Below are positions 48,501 to 61,480 of a stretch of 64,000 bases of DNA, piece by piece. How positions within the stretch are numbered: the stretch's first letter is position 1; every line of letters starts with the position of its first letter. A program made the translations under genes and the position numbers. A model generated the notes under the pieces. It worked only from the letters and a program-made list of their open reading frames with translations. It did no database searches and was not told where the DNA came from. This stretch comes from Aphidius gifuensis (Eukaryota > Arthropoda > Insecta > Hymenoptera > Braconidae). The stretch is from contig NC_057792.1 in assembly GCF_014905175.1 (NCBI RefSeq), forward strand, positions 18,172,963-18,236,962, given 5' to 3'.

Positions 48501-51500
48501 AATTTGTTCTAAATAAAGGAAAGCTTCTTTTAAAAATCCATAATCAATTAATTTTCTAACAATTTCAAATTTAAATGATTGAAGACCATCAATAGTAAAA
48601 CCAGGATCACTAAGACTTCTAGCATATTCATAAATTTCAGTTAACATAATTGATTCTAAATTAGCAAATTCAGTATAATTACTATGATGATTTGCACCAA
48701 TTAATACTAATTTATTATTTGAACTTTCATACATTCCAAAATCAATTTGTGCTAATAAATAACAAAAATGTGCTGCATATAAATCACCACGTGCAGCTAA
48801 TGTATCACCAAGTATAATAATTGATCGATAATCAATTTCTGGATTTGCTGATGTATTTGATATAATCATAGCAAGATGTGGACGCCAATCATCCCATTTT
48901 GAATCAGCAATACATGTAACACTTGCTGGTATTCTACCAGAATGTAATTGATACAATGTTTGTAATGAATCTTGAGCAGGTAAACTATTTGCAAAACGTG
49001 CCATTACTGATGCATGGGTTCTTTTATCAAGTTTACTTGCTAAAAATAATGCATGTCCCCATAGACCTTCATTCATAGCATATTCTAATGCTTCTTGAAC
49101 AAGACCATATAATAATGTATTACGAAATTCTTCAGTTATTTGTTCAATTGTTTTTTTAGATTTTATTGTTGTTTCAATTTCATTTCCTAATTTATAAATT
49201 GATCCATCACCACCTGTACCACTTGATCTTTGTGAAATAACAGATTCACGTCTTGTTAATACTTGATTATATCCATTAACATTATAAGGATATAATTCTT
49301 TATTTTTTAATAATAATGTTGCAATATCAACACCAACAACATTACCATTTTGTTGTATAAGTGTTATCATTAATTGATAAATAAGAACATATGAAGCTGG
49401 ATCATTTAAATCATCTTTAACAAGTGCTTTTTTTATTTGTGTTTCACAATAATCAATTATTGTTTTTTTATGTGTAACACCTTTTATTAATGGTCCTGGA
49501 TATGCTCGTAAATCTTGAGCAACTTTATCATTTATTAATAAATTATTTATTGATATTAAATCAACACGTGCACGTTCACCATCAGCTGGATAACTTGGAT
49601 GTACATGTAATAATGAACCAATTGAAAATGTACCTTGTCCATGTGATGTTGAAAATTTTGTTGGTGTCATACGTGTTATACTTTTAGTATCTTCAATTAA
49701 TGATAAATCACCTAATGTTTGTTTGTCATTTGTTGTTCTATCATCACATGAACTTCTACCAGAATGTACACTTCCACGATCATCATGATAATTTGTAACA
49801 TCACGATTAACAAATTGTTGATGTTGTTGATGTGGATGTTGTTGTTGTTGTTGTTGATTTCTATAATATTTATTGTACCATTCTGTATAAGCAGCAGGAT
49901 TTTGACGACGCATATTTTCAATATACGCCATGTAATTTGCCTGATAATCATATCCATAATTACCAAAATTATAATAAGGATCTCTTGTTGTTGTTCTATA
50001 ATAATCACGTTCACGATCATTATAAGATGATCTACTTGATGGTCGAGAACTTCTTGCATAAGAATCATCTAAATAACCTCCTCTCATTTCACGACTATCA
50101 TAATCATCATAATAACGTCTTTTATCATCTCTTCTACGTCCACGATCTGAATATTCTTGACGAGTTCCTGAATAACGTGAATCATATTCTCTGCTTGGCA
50201 TATCTTTTTGACGTCTTATATTATTTTGTCTATCTCTTTGACTATTATTATTATAACGTTCTTCTCGTCTTCTATAATGTCTTTCAATTTCATCAACAAT
50301 GATATCATCAGCTCTCAATGGTCTTTCTAAATTTTCACGAAGTCTTCTTTCATTATCTCTATATCTAATATCACTATTATCCAAATCATCTCTTGAATGA
50401 TATGAACGATCATCATACTGTCTACGATTACGTTCATCAAAATAATCATCATCATAATCATCATGTTCACGATCATGATAATTTCTATTAATTTTTCTAT
50501 TATCATAATCATAACGATTTTCATTTAATCGACTTGTTTCTTTTTGATTTTCACGATTTAATTCATCTTGACTTATTCCAGATTCATCATCATCTCTATC
50601 GTCATATGAATTTTTACGTTTTGGTGATGTTGAAATAATTTTATTTTCTGTTATTGATGCACCAACTGCTTCTTCACGTTTTTGACGTGTATCATTTGTT
50701 TGATCATGTATTGTATTTATATTTATTTCTTGTGAACCAGTTACAACTCTATTTCTTTCATAATTATTATTTAAATTATCATTTAATGTCATTATACCTG
50801 AACGTCCTTGATGATTTATTGAAGATGTATTATTAACATCTAGTGTATTTATACCATTGCTATCATTATCATTATCAGAATCTTTTTGTTTTTTTTGTAA
50901 TTGAGAAATATTTTGTAGATCATTTCTCATTTCGTTTGATGGATAATTTCTTGGTGGCATTGGTAATGAACGTGCTTTTCCAGATGGATCATCTCTACGT
51001 TCAGGCACATCATTATCACGTGATGTTAAATTTTCAGGTCCCTCTTGACCAGATGGAACATCACGAATTTGTTGTATATCATGTCCAAATGGTTCATTTC
51101 TTTTGAGATCAGCTAAACTTAAAGTCAATGGATTATATTGTTTACCACCAGTTGGACTATTTCTTTGTGGTATTGTTGAACTTGATTGTCCAGGTACTTC
51201 TCTTCGAAAAGGAATATCATTTGTCACCTCGTCATTAGTGTCATCTGGACTTGGTGCTTTTGAATCAGATTCATGATGAGAATCTGTTAATTCACCAGTT
51301 TCAAGAAATGTATTTCTGTCATTTGATGCAAATTCATAATCATCTGTTGATTGTTTTTGATGATCAGCTGAATTTACATATGACAATGCTGGTTGAACAT
51401 TATTAATAGTTTTTGTAGCGACTGATTGTGATTCAATTTGATTATTTGTATCAGTTATTGTTAATGAAGATGAATTATCTTGTATTTTTTGTTGTGAAAT

Positions 51501-54435
51501 ATCTGATGGACGAACAATTTCAATTGGTGTTTGAATATTTTCCAAAGATTCTGCAGTTGAATTTACTGGTAATTTTTTTGATCCAAGTTGTGATTGCACA
51601 TGAGACCATTCATTCTTTCTTGCTTCGGATTCAGTTTGATTATACCACTGATCAAATCCAGTAGAAGGAATATTATCATTGACTATTGGATATTGACTAT
51701 TTGATTGAAATGAATTTGTTACTGAAGAATCAATCGCAGTATTTTGATTATTAACATCAGGCAAATTTTCTGCATCATTAGATCCTTCAGCTGGATAAGG
51801 TGGTGTGGGATAAAAACTATACGGAGGCAGATTTTGTGATTCATAAGTTGACCTTTGAATAGTATCAAAAGGGTCATGATTAGGTTCATGATGTGAACGG
51901 ACATATTTTGTACTTTCAAAAGTACTAGGTTCGAATAAGCCTGAGCCAATAGTTGGAGGTGTTTTGGAGGAGTTATTAACATCATTAACACCAGTATTTT
52001 CTTGATCTTGTAAAAATTCTGATGCATTTGAAGCTTCTGAATGATCATACGGAGGTGGACATGATTTATTTTTAAATTCATCATGTTCATTGTCAAATAT
52101 TTCGTGTCTAGAAGCCCATTGTTCAGGCATATAATTGTTAAATTGTTGATAATGACTTGGTTGATTTGTAATTGATGTATATGTATTAATATTTTGTCTA
52201 CTTTCCATGGTTTCTTCACTATTTATTGTACTGTGACTGGTTGATACTTCAACAGTATTATTCAATGAATCCCCATGAATATCATTTGTAAGTTGAGTAG
52301 CTTGATTAAATTGGCTAACAGCTGGTTTTAAAGTTGTTGCATCAAAGGGTAATTCAGGTTTTTTAAAATCTTTAGAAGAATTTATTGAATTTGGATTTAA
52401 TACATTGTCATTTGATTCATGCTTGGAATGTTGTGTTGTATTAGATTGCCAAGATTGTGAAGAATTAGATGATTTAAATTGATTGTGTAAATTTTCTTCT
52501 GGTAAAACAGTGGAATGAACATTGTCTAGTGTTGTATTACCAGGTTGTTTATTTAATTGTTGGTTTTTATCATCATCTAAGCTCATTTTTCTTGATTGTA
52601 TATTTTCAATATGATTTTTATTTGAATTTTCTGTATTTAAATTTTGATAATTTACATTAAATTGTTGATTTGTTTCATTGGAAATAAGTTTTGGTTGTGA
52701 CCATTCCATATGTGCATTCGAAGCATGCACATTTTTTTGCAAATTTTTTTCTACCATTTGTTGATCAATATTTTGTGAATGAGTTTGATTACTGAAAGTG
52801 TTTGATGTGACATTTGAATGAACAAAGTTTTTATTCTGTTCACTTGGAGACCAACTTGGCTGGTGTGTCAAGTGGCTCGATGGCATATCAGAAGTTGAAG
52901 CAACTTTAGATGCATTATCTGTGAATGGAATTTCCATCTGAGCAGGTTGTTGCATATTTTTTTCTATCATTTGTTGATCAACATTTTGTAAATGACTCTG
53001 ATTACTCATAACATTTTGATGAACAAAGTTTTTATTCTGTTCAGTTGGAGACCAGTTTGGCTGGCGTACCAAATGGCTAGATGTCAATTCATAAGTTGGA
53101 GGAATTTTAGAAACATGATCTGTCAATGGAATTCGAGCAGATTGTTGCATATTTTTTTCTACTGTTTGTTGATTAACATTTTGTAAATGAGTCTGATTAT
53201 TATAAGTGTTTGATGTAGCATTTGGATGAACAAAGTTTTTATTCTGTTCAACTGGAGACCAATTTGACTGCCCTATCAAATGGCTTGATGTCATCTCAGA
53301 AGTTGGAGCAATATTAGATACATGATCTGTCAACGGAACTCGAGCAGGTATTTGAGCAGGTGGTTGCATATTTTTTTCTACCATTTGTTGATTAACATTT
53401 TGTAAATGACTCTGATTACTCATAGCATTTTGATGAACAAAGTTTTTATTCTGGTCAACTGGAGACCAACTTTGCTGGCCCATCAAATGGCTTGATGCCA
53501 CCTGAGAAGTTGGAGCAACATTAGATACATTATCTGTCAATGGAACTCGAGCAGGTGGTTGCATATTTTTTTCTATCATTTGTTGATTAACATTTTGCAA
53601 ATGACTCTGATTACTCATAGCATTTTGATGAACAAAGTTTTTATTCTGGTCAACTGGAGACCAATTTTGCTGGCCCATCAAGTGGCTTGATGCCACCTGA
53701 GAAGTTGGAGCAATATTAGATACATTATCTGTCAATGGAACTCGAGCAGGTATATGAGCAGGTGGTTGCATATTTTTTTCTACCATTTGTTGATTAACAT
53801 TTTGTAAATGACTCTGATTATTAAAAGTGTTTGATGTAGCATTTGCATGAACAAAGTTTTTATTCTGTTCAACTGGGGACCAACTTGGCTGGCCCATTAA
53901 ATGGCCCGATGTCACCTCAGAAGTTGGAGCAACATTAGATACATTATCTGTCAATGGAACTCGAGCAGGTGTTTGAGCAGGACGATTACTACTATTCATA
54001 TTGAAATTATTATCATTTTTTTGAAAAGCTAATGGATTATGTGGCTGTAATTGTACTGATTGTTGTTGATCAATACTCCAATTCCATGCATCATTGTTTT
54101 GTTCAGTATTACCATTGTCCCAATTCCATGAATCATCCTCACCACCACCACCCACATTATCATCACGTACATTAAATATTTGAGGTTGATTCATTATAGG
54201 TTGCTGGGTAGGTTGATAAACACCATCAAGTCTTGGTGATGTTTCACTTTGAGTACCAGTTTTTGGAGGCCATATGTTATTATTTTGTAATCCATAATTT
54301 GGCACTGATGTCTGATCTATGCGAGGTCTCATTGGCCTAGCACGGTATGGATTCTAACAATGTAAATAATAAAATCAATTAATTCAACTATCAATAATTA
54401 TATTTAATTTATAAAATCATGTTACTCACATTCAT
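45587..54435 (-). CDS. Sec16: Sec16, COPII scaffold at ER exit sites
   Basis: Organises ER exit sites and COPII coat assembly. Minus-strand exons: 54435-54430 (only ATG AAT), 54353-47904 (6450 bp), 47732-47709 (24-bp micro-exon), 46510-46259 (or 46543-46259), 46187-45806, 45690-45587; 2405 aa with consistent phases. The N terminus reads MNNPYRARPMRPR. Then come a Gln/Asn/Ser-rich disordered region with six tandem about 65-73-aa repeats, an Arg/Asp/Tyr-rich stretch, and the conserved central ACE1-type domain (YPGPLIKGVTHKKTIIDYCE, then EGLWGHALFLASKLDKRTHA and VMARFANSLPAQDSLQTLYQ) that binds Sec13. A poly-Gln segment follows. The C-terminal exons carry GPSRGKQYDPLEELDLLD, IVWDSVAQKWKNKD and a Pro/Ser tail. 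A 5' UTR exon with donor GTAAGT ends near 54658. An alternative tail is described separately. Confidence 0.93.
46544..46940 (-). other. Sec16 intron distal part, with possible polyadenylation signal of the alternative tail
   Basis: A/T-rich DNA beyond the stop of the alternative tail (46941). AATAAA on the minus strand at about 46809-46814 (GGAATAAAGC) lies about 130 bp after that stop. Confidence 0.4.
46941..47732 (-). other. Sec16: Read-through alternative 3' end of Sec16 (unknown tail of about 255 aa)
   Basis: The micro-exon 47732-47709 ends at a consensus donor (ACAAAA|GTAAGT), but its frame stays open through the following intron for 255 more codons, to a TAA at 46941. The translation has a balanced, protein-like composition (for example MLRRRKINNENILINC, RFIKPPSSYPIEFKMCKPK, HIRKKDVICDTVDAWAADDL, KQQIHKKLRYKPIIFDGTF), unlike the Phe/Ile/Asn runs of chance ORFs here. 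No donor at its end joins the next exon in frame. It may be an alternative last exon or a nested gene. I recognise no family. Confidence 0.55.
48170..48262 (-). repeat. CAA/CAG-rich poly-Gln tract in Sec16
   Basis: Codes runs of Gln with Glu, His, Asn and Pro interruptions after the central domain. Likely length-variable; part of a disordered segment. Confidence 0.75.
52725..53966 (-). repeat. Six tandem coding repeats (195-219 bp each) in the Sec16 N-terminal region
   Basis: The marker GAACAAAGTTTTTATTCTG recurs at about 53849, 53630, 53435, 53228, 53021 and 52820, giving spacings of 219, 195, 207, 207 and 201 bp, all multiples of three. Units read roughly ARVPLTDNVSNVAPTS…, SSHLMGQ.SWSPVEQNKNFV, HQN..SNQSHLQNVNQQM, VEKNMQPP. 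Units 2 and 3 are nearly identical; the others have diverged more. Confidence 0.92.
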
Positions 54436-57400
54436 GTTTGATTTTTTTATTCAAGCAGAATAGTTGACAGCAGTTGATAAATCTTGAACAAGAAAAAAAT
54501 ATTTTGATAATATTATAAACAAATTTAATTTATAAAATTTTGAACTTGATTTTATTTGATATATCAATGTAATCAAATGAATATGTATTTTTTACATAAT
54601 GAGATTGCAAAAAATTATGAAAAAATAATAATTTTTATACTCAAAACATTGACTTACCTAAGAGTTGTGTTTAGTGGTACAATTTTTTGATGACACAATA
54701 CGAAAATTCATTATTTATAAAATATATAATATATTTTTATTGGCTATCACTTATTGAGCAATGTATACAGTTGTTTTTTTTGCTGTCACTTTTTAATAAT
54801 TATTTAGATGTAAAAATATGGCTGATTAGATTAAAGCAGACATATTTTTTTTTAACTCAGAATAATGGAACTACTGAGTGAAGAAAAAAAAACAAGTTGT
54901 TTGCTTAATTGTAGATAATTTATTTATTTTATGATAAAGCACATTGGAATGATATTTTAGAAAGAAAAAAAATATATATACACAAAACAAATAAAACCAT
55001 CAAATATTGCACATAATGAAAATGACAATTGTGAAAGTTATTGCATATATTTTCCTTTATACTTTGCACAGCAGACACATCGACACTTTATGTACACGTC
55101 ACACATTCAATACAAAATTATTATTTTCTTGTATATGTACACAAGCTACACACATACTTTAATAAAAATGAAAGTTCTCACTGCCAAATATGTTAATTTA
55201 CTGTTGTTTATATTTTTTACTGGTAAAAAATCATTTCTTACCAGATTAAAAAGAGGTGGGGCTGAGATCATCCAATAAATCAAAATTATTCCTAAATTTT
55301 TTATTTTTTTAACCTGATTAATTTAATGAGTATCCTATCTAATAATCCTACCATCAAAAAAACTAATTAAATTTTGTGTATATATAATGATTTTCCACCG
55401 AGAGAAATAAATTAATTTTTTTGTTTTTTAAATATCTAGTTGTTTCTGGGGATAAACACACTTGGAAAGTGGAAACCTGGCTACAGTTTTTTTTTTTTAC
55501 ACCACTTTTTTAAATACTTACGAGTTAGATAAGAAAACAAATTACCTGATAAAAAAAAATTACATATTTTATGTCAACTTTAATAGGAAAAATAGCGAAG
55601 AATTTGCTTAAAAATACGGAGAATTTTTTCTCCATCATGCAGCTTGATAATTGTCTCTCCACTTGTCAATATATATTCAAAAAAATATTTAATTAATCCA
55701 TATCCTAGACAAATTAATATTGCTTCTATAAAATAACAATTATTATTATTGTAAATAAATAAATAAATAATAGTTTAAACAAAAAAAAAATACACAAATA
55801 AAATATCAAAATTTGTTCCAGAAATTTTTTATTTGTAAGCCCAGTTTTTTTATTTTCATTTCAATGTTTTATTTAGATATATATATACTATTATAAGTGT
55901 CTACTATCAAATTATTTTGTATACATTATATCATATATATTTTTATTTTATAATATTTTTTTTCAAGTCGGTTGTTGATTATCAATTATTGAATTTTATG
56001 GCAGTAGTACAATCAATTATTTATTTAAATTTGTTTTTTTCATTAATTTAACAATAACTACATATATTATAAGTAGTTATAAATATTTATATAGAGACAA
56101 TACCATTCAATTTAAAACAAAATCATCACATCTCATTTTTTAATATTTTAAATGTTCAAAATATTATCATATATCCGTTTGTTTAATTATTTTTTTTTTT
56201 TGTAATTACAATTGTTATGATAATTAAAAAAGGCTTGTTTGATGTAAACATTTTTATTTTACATTTATCAAAAGGCAAATTTGAACACTTCTTATTTGTT
56301 TTTTTTTTTTTCGATTTAAATATTGTTTTTTTTTCTTTTTGCTTTTCTAATTTGTGTAGACCTGAGCCTCCTCAACCTTTGTATTTTTTTTTTTTTACCC
56401 GTGAACAATCATCTGATTTGGATTAATCAATTCATTTCGTTTTTTTTTTTTCGTTATAAATTTATTTTTTGTACGATAATAGACTAGTTTTACGTGAATA
56501 TTAATTACACTGTAATAAATTTTGGCTCTGAGAAAAAAAAAAAAATGAACTTGTATATTTTTCGTACATGATTTTTAATTTGGTCAGTAATTAAAAATGA
56601 TGATTGACAATTTTAAAGCTATATTATTAGCTATACAATTAATCAGTTCAAATTTTTGGAAGTAAATGTATTTTTTTTATATTTTTTTAACTATTCATTG
56701 GTATCGATCAATAAATTATTAATATTATTCTTTAATAAACATAGTTTGAGTTATAAAAATTAATGTTTAATTTTAAAAAATTGACTCAGATTTTTTCCAT
56801 TTACTATATGCAATTGGAGTTATGTTTTTTTCGATAGAAAATTTTAATATATGAATGTATTGATTATTTAATAGTTGAATATTTATGTAGAAGTGTTCAA
56901 ATGAATTTTTTTTAATAATTACCAATTGCATTAAAACGGTAGTTTTATTTTATTTTTGCATTATTAACTACTTCGAGATTGTGTGTGTAGTTTTTGTCTT
57001 GTTTTAAATTTATAGTACGTAATAATTTTACTTGAAACATCAAGTAAAATATATAACAATACGAATGATCAACACAATTATTATAAAAAAGCTTTACAAA
57101 AGCTTGATGCAAGTTATGGCATGTTTATTCGACAATTTATTTCATCTTAAATAACAGTCAACTCTTTTATTTTTTGAGATGATAATTTACATGATGTTTT
57201 ACAAGACAGAGAATTTATCTATCAGTAAAACACCTGTGATAGTTGAAATTTATAAAAAAGACAAATTAATTTTCAAAAAATCATCTTTCATTGATAAATA
57301 TTTATTAAATATTATCGATTTTTTTTTAAATTCAAATGTTATTTAACAAACTCTTAATTGCCATTAACTATATTCAAAATTTTCTAATGATATTTTTGCG

Positions 57401-57532
57401 AATAATGTTTGGATTATCGAAAAAACTACCTTTTTTTTTTTGTATTTATTTTTTTTTTTTTTTTTGCACAATCTAAAAATATTTATCTACAATGATAGAC
57501 AATAAAACTGAAGCTATAAATTATCTTTAGCT
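54436..57532. other. Sec16 upstream region and 3' flank of the Na/K-ATPase beta gene
   Basis: About 3.1 kb. The Sec16 5' UTR exon (donor GTAAGT, exon end at about 54658) and its promoter lie at the left. Some complex sequence at 55030-55270 includes a 62-codon ORF with no homology. A 6-bp perfect hairpin GGAGAA-TTTT-TTCTCC sits at 55618-55633. The rest is long A/T tracts, including a TATATA repeat near 55880. The right end should hold the 3' UTR of the beta-subunit gene. Confidence 0.4.
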
Positions 57533-60500
57533 TTAATCAACTAAAATTTCAAAATGTACTGATCCTACTTTTTCATGTCTATTGTGTCTAATATTTTTGG
57601 CCCATGCCTTACATTCAATATTAATTAATATTCCAGTTCGAGGACGTTCAAATTGAACAGCAACTAATGGACTAAGATAACCCTCTGAATTTTCATAAGG
57701 ATAATAAAATCCTGGAAAGCCTTGATATGGCATATATTTAATTGGTCCAATATTTTCTTGATCAGCTGGATTTTCACCTTCACATGATACCCAAATTGTA
57801 TTTAATGCACGTGGATTTGATGCTTTTAAACTATTAATATGACTTTTAAGAGATGTTGGCATTTTATCTGGTAAACTTTCAGTTGTATTGAAAAATTCTG
57901 GTTTCCATCCATAAATTTTATTTAATTTTAAAAATACACATGGACTTGATTTGTGATAACCAAAGAAATCTTCTTCTGTACATGTACCTAATCCACGTGT
58001 ATCAACAACACAAACTTGTCCAGGTCCTGGAAGTCTAGTGTAATCACAATCTTTTATATTTGCACCTCTACCAGGTGTTGAACCAGGTTTTTTGTATTCT
58101 ATTTAAATAATTAAAATTATATTATTATTTATACATAAATAGTTATTATATATCTATATAAAAATTAAATACCTTCTAAAAATTTCACCAATGAATTTAC
58201 CCAGTATTTGTAATTGTCTCTATCACTTCCTTTGAACCAAATTAAAGTACTCTCAACATTTTCTGCTGGTGGCATTGGACGGAATCCCAAACCTATTTAA
58301 AAAAATGAAAAAAAAAATTGTTAAATTAAATTTAAATAATATTTTTTAATTATATATATGAAAAATTTATTACCAGGGTTTGTGCCAATAATTGAACGTT
58401 CAAGTTGCCATTTTGGAATACGTGGATCTAATGTCTGGAAGAATCCCCAAAAACAAACAGCAACTAGTGCAGCTAGTACACCATAAAATATCAAATAAAA
58501 AAGTCCAATTTTACCTGAAACAAAACAATTAAAAAATACAAATTACAAATAAATAATTTTTAAGATATAAAAAATTTATTTAACATATTTTTAGGTACCA
58601 GAAAAACTTTTATAAAATACCATTTAAAATTAAGGATTTTTTTTTTTTTTATATCAACTAAAATGACTCGTGTACATTTGCGAAATTATAAAAATCACAT
58701 TATTGTATCACCTTGAAATTAAATGAATAATAACACACCTACATATAGTTTTATTTGCCTGAATGGTAATTGTCAAACATCCTTTTACACAAAGCTTTTA
58801 CAACGAGGTCAATTGGCCTAAATGGAATATTGCTATATTACATAAGCTTGAAATTAATATTGAAATACATTTTTTCAATGTTACAAATGATTATCTCGTG
58901 TAAAAAATTTACAATACTATATCATTTATTTAATTTTATTTATAATTTATTTGGAATAAAATATAAAAATAACAAAAAAAAGTTTGAAATTTTTTATACC
59001 TTTTCTTGTTAATTACATTAATCAAAGTATTTCAATTTTTTTTTTGTTTTTTATCACTTTAGTTTCGTGATAAAGGAGTGCTGATAAATTACGTTGGGGT
59101 ATTTTTTTTTTTCAACATAAACTGTCTGCCACCCCTTTGCAAATATAGGATATCGAACGATGACCATCTGCCCTTTAAATATTTTTTTATTTTGCTTTAT
59201 ACTTAATATAAGAAAATTAAATGATAAAAAAAATTAAATTAAATAAGTAATTGTAAATAATTACTTAAAGAAATTCATCCCTCTTTTTTTGCCTATAATA
59301 AATGATGATGATTCATAAATCAATGCAGAGATTTGAAAATGCCCTCTGTCTAAAATCCCTTAGGTTTATACTTTATGAAGGCTCCTTGTTATAATAAAAG
59401 GTCAAAGTTACAAAGCTATATATTTATTGAGGGGCGATTCACTCAGTTTCTAAGTATAGACAGTATATTTTTCAAATTGAAAATTGTGGTGATTTTAAAA
59501 TGACTCATTTTATGGATAATTCAACAAAATATTTCTCCCTGACTTTCATGATTCTAAGCAATTATATATTTTCGGATGACCTTCAATGACTTCTCTTGAC
59601 TTGCCAGAATATCAAAATCGATTCACCAAAATTTTCTCCCACCCTCTATGGGTCATAAATAACCCTCTTACTATCTTCTAAATATTTTAACTTTAAATCT
59701 AATATAAAAATGACGAAAAAATATTTTTTTTATAGTAAAAATTTTGTTTAAACATAATGAATATTTTTAAATATATAATAAATCAATTAATTTATATTTC
59801 ATTATTTACATTAATTTTATAAAATTAAATTATCTATATTTAAAATTTAATTTATAAAATCAATAGAAATTTTTAGTTGTAAAAAAATTAATATTTTTTT
59901 TTTTTTTCGTATGAAGATTTTAACTGATATTTTTTTATTAATTAAAATATGCAATGGACAATTATATTGTATATAATAAATAATATTTTTAATAACAATG
60001 AAGAAAAAAAAATATTTTTATGATAAAATAACTGCGCATGCTTGGGTGTGCCAGTGTTACAATACAGAATGTAGCTAATGATACAGATGAATATATAAAA
60101 ATAAAATACTTATTTTATCAATAAGAAAACTTAAAAAAAAAAAGACCTAATTAAAGCTCTATTTTTGTAAATAAATAATATAAAAAAAACTTTATTTAAC
60201 TAGGTGTTATTGTTGTTAAAAAAAAGATAAATAAAACATAAAATAAGAAATAAAAAAAATGTATCAATTTTTTACCTAAAAATGTAATTAATAAATAAAA
60301 AAAAAATATAATTTTATTGTTTAATTAATGAAGACTAAATTTGTTGTTAAAATATTGCATAAATAAATTTCTATATTAACTCAAAAATTTATTTATATTT
60401 ATAGTTTCAGTTATAAATAACAAATACATAAAAATGTTTTTTAATTTTTCGTTGAAGAAAAATATGTAAAATAATTTTTCAATAATTGATGAGCAATAAA

Positions 60501-61480
60501 TTTCATTTTCAATTTGCAATAATAACACATGTTTTTTATGTAACATATAATTATAAATATTAAATAACAAAAAAATATATTTTTAAAATAAACAAGTTTG
60601 GAGAAAAATAGTAGGTCAAATTTTATTGTCATTGGTTTTACCTCCAACGACAGTTATAAATTTAATCTCCTTTTGTTTGATCTAAATATTTACTTATCAT
60701 TATCATAATTAAATTAATAAATTGTATAATCGATTGAAAATAATGAATTTAATGTCATCAATATAATGTAAAATATTTCTATATAAATTCATGAGTGGCT
60801 ACTAAAAACATCAACACAAAAAAAAATCAATAACACAACTAGAGCTCCAAAAATTTACGGTATTTTAATAACAAAAAACTCTTATTACGATTGATTTTTT
60901 TTTCATTCAAAATCTATAGCTGTATTGACTTTTTATAATTTTAATTTTTAATTTATTTTTTGTTATTACAAACAACTGCTTTTATTTACAAATTTTAATA
61001 CCTAAAAATAATTTTTTTATTGATTTTTTTAAAAATTATAATCAAGAAAACAAAAAAAAAAAAAAATTTGATGATTCATTATAAAAATGTGGTTTTATTA
61101 TTATTGACAATGTTAAAATTAAAATAGCATTTTTGTCTATCTAAAGGACATAAGGTATAGTTAAAAAAAAAATTTTGTTATTTAAGCAACAAACCACCAC
61201 CACAAGAAAACCATAAGGGTAAATCAATAAATAAAACAGGTCAACATGGCGTTTTTAATATAAAAAAAATTTCTCATTATTAAAATTTACAAAAATTATT
61301 TGTCTATAAATTTTGTATAAAAAGCTTACCCCAACTACTTGCTGTCCTTCCCATAAATGCACCTGTTTCTGAATTGTAAATAAATTTTTTAATTGATTGA
61401 GCCTTAGTTTGATTGGGCGGCTTCCCGTATGGGTTTATTGACTCCGTTGTCAGCTCTTTTTTCGTATCTTTTGCAACCAT
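57533..61480 (-). CDS. nrv: Na+/K+-ATPase beta subunit (nervana-like)
   Basis: Type II membrane glycoprotein needed for folding and surface delivery of the Na/K pump. Minus-strand exons: 61480-61330, 58514-58374, 58292-58173, 58098-57533 (325 aa, phases 1-1-1). Short cytoplasmic N terminus with SIKKFIYNSETGAFMGRTAS, one TM helix (IGLFYLIFYGVLAALVAVCF), then the ectodomain with LDPRIPKWQLERSIIGTNPG and GLGFRPMPP. The cysteines expected for the three disulfides are visible (KDCDY, VCVVD, TCTEEDFFGY, PCVFLKLNKI, VSCEGENP, ECKAWAKN), and the end reads VGSVHFEILVD. An N-glycosylation site is in FFNTTES. Intron 1 is 2.8 kb, long for this window. Whether it is nrv1, 2 or 3 cannot be told. Divergent from the ZCCHC gene. 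Confidence 0.95.
58515..61329 (-). other. Long intron 1 of the Na/K-ATPase beta gene
   Basis: 2.8 kb, ten or more times the usual intron here. Most is A/T-rich, but 59080-59180 and 59270-59690 are markedly more complex (for example GAGGGGCGATTCACTCAGTT, ATCGATTCACC, CTCCCACCCTCTATGGGTCA), and 60030-60090 is less A/T-rich. Possible enhancers, alternative promoter or an old insertion. I found no alternative first exon in phase, although other insect nrv genes use alternative 5' exons. Confidence 0.4.

Noticed and set aside
55618..55633. GGAGAA-TTTT-TTCTCC hairpin
   Set aside because: Perfect but only 6 bp in intergenic DNA; expected by chance in 64 kb.
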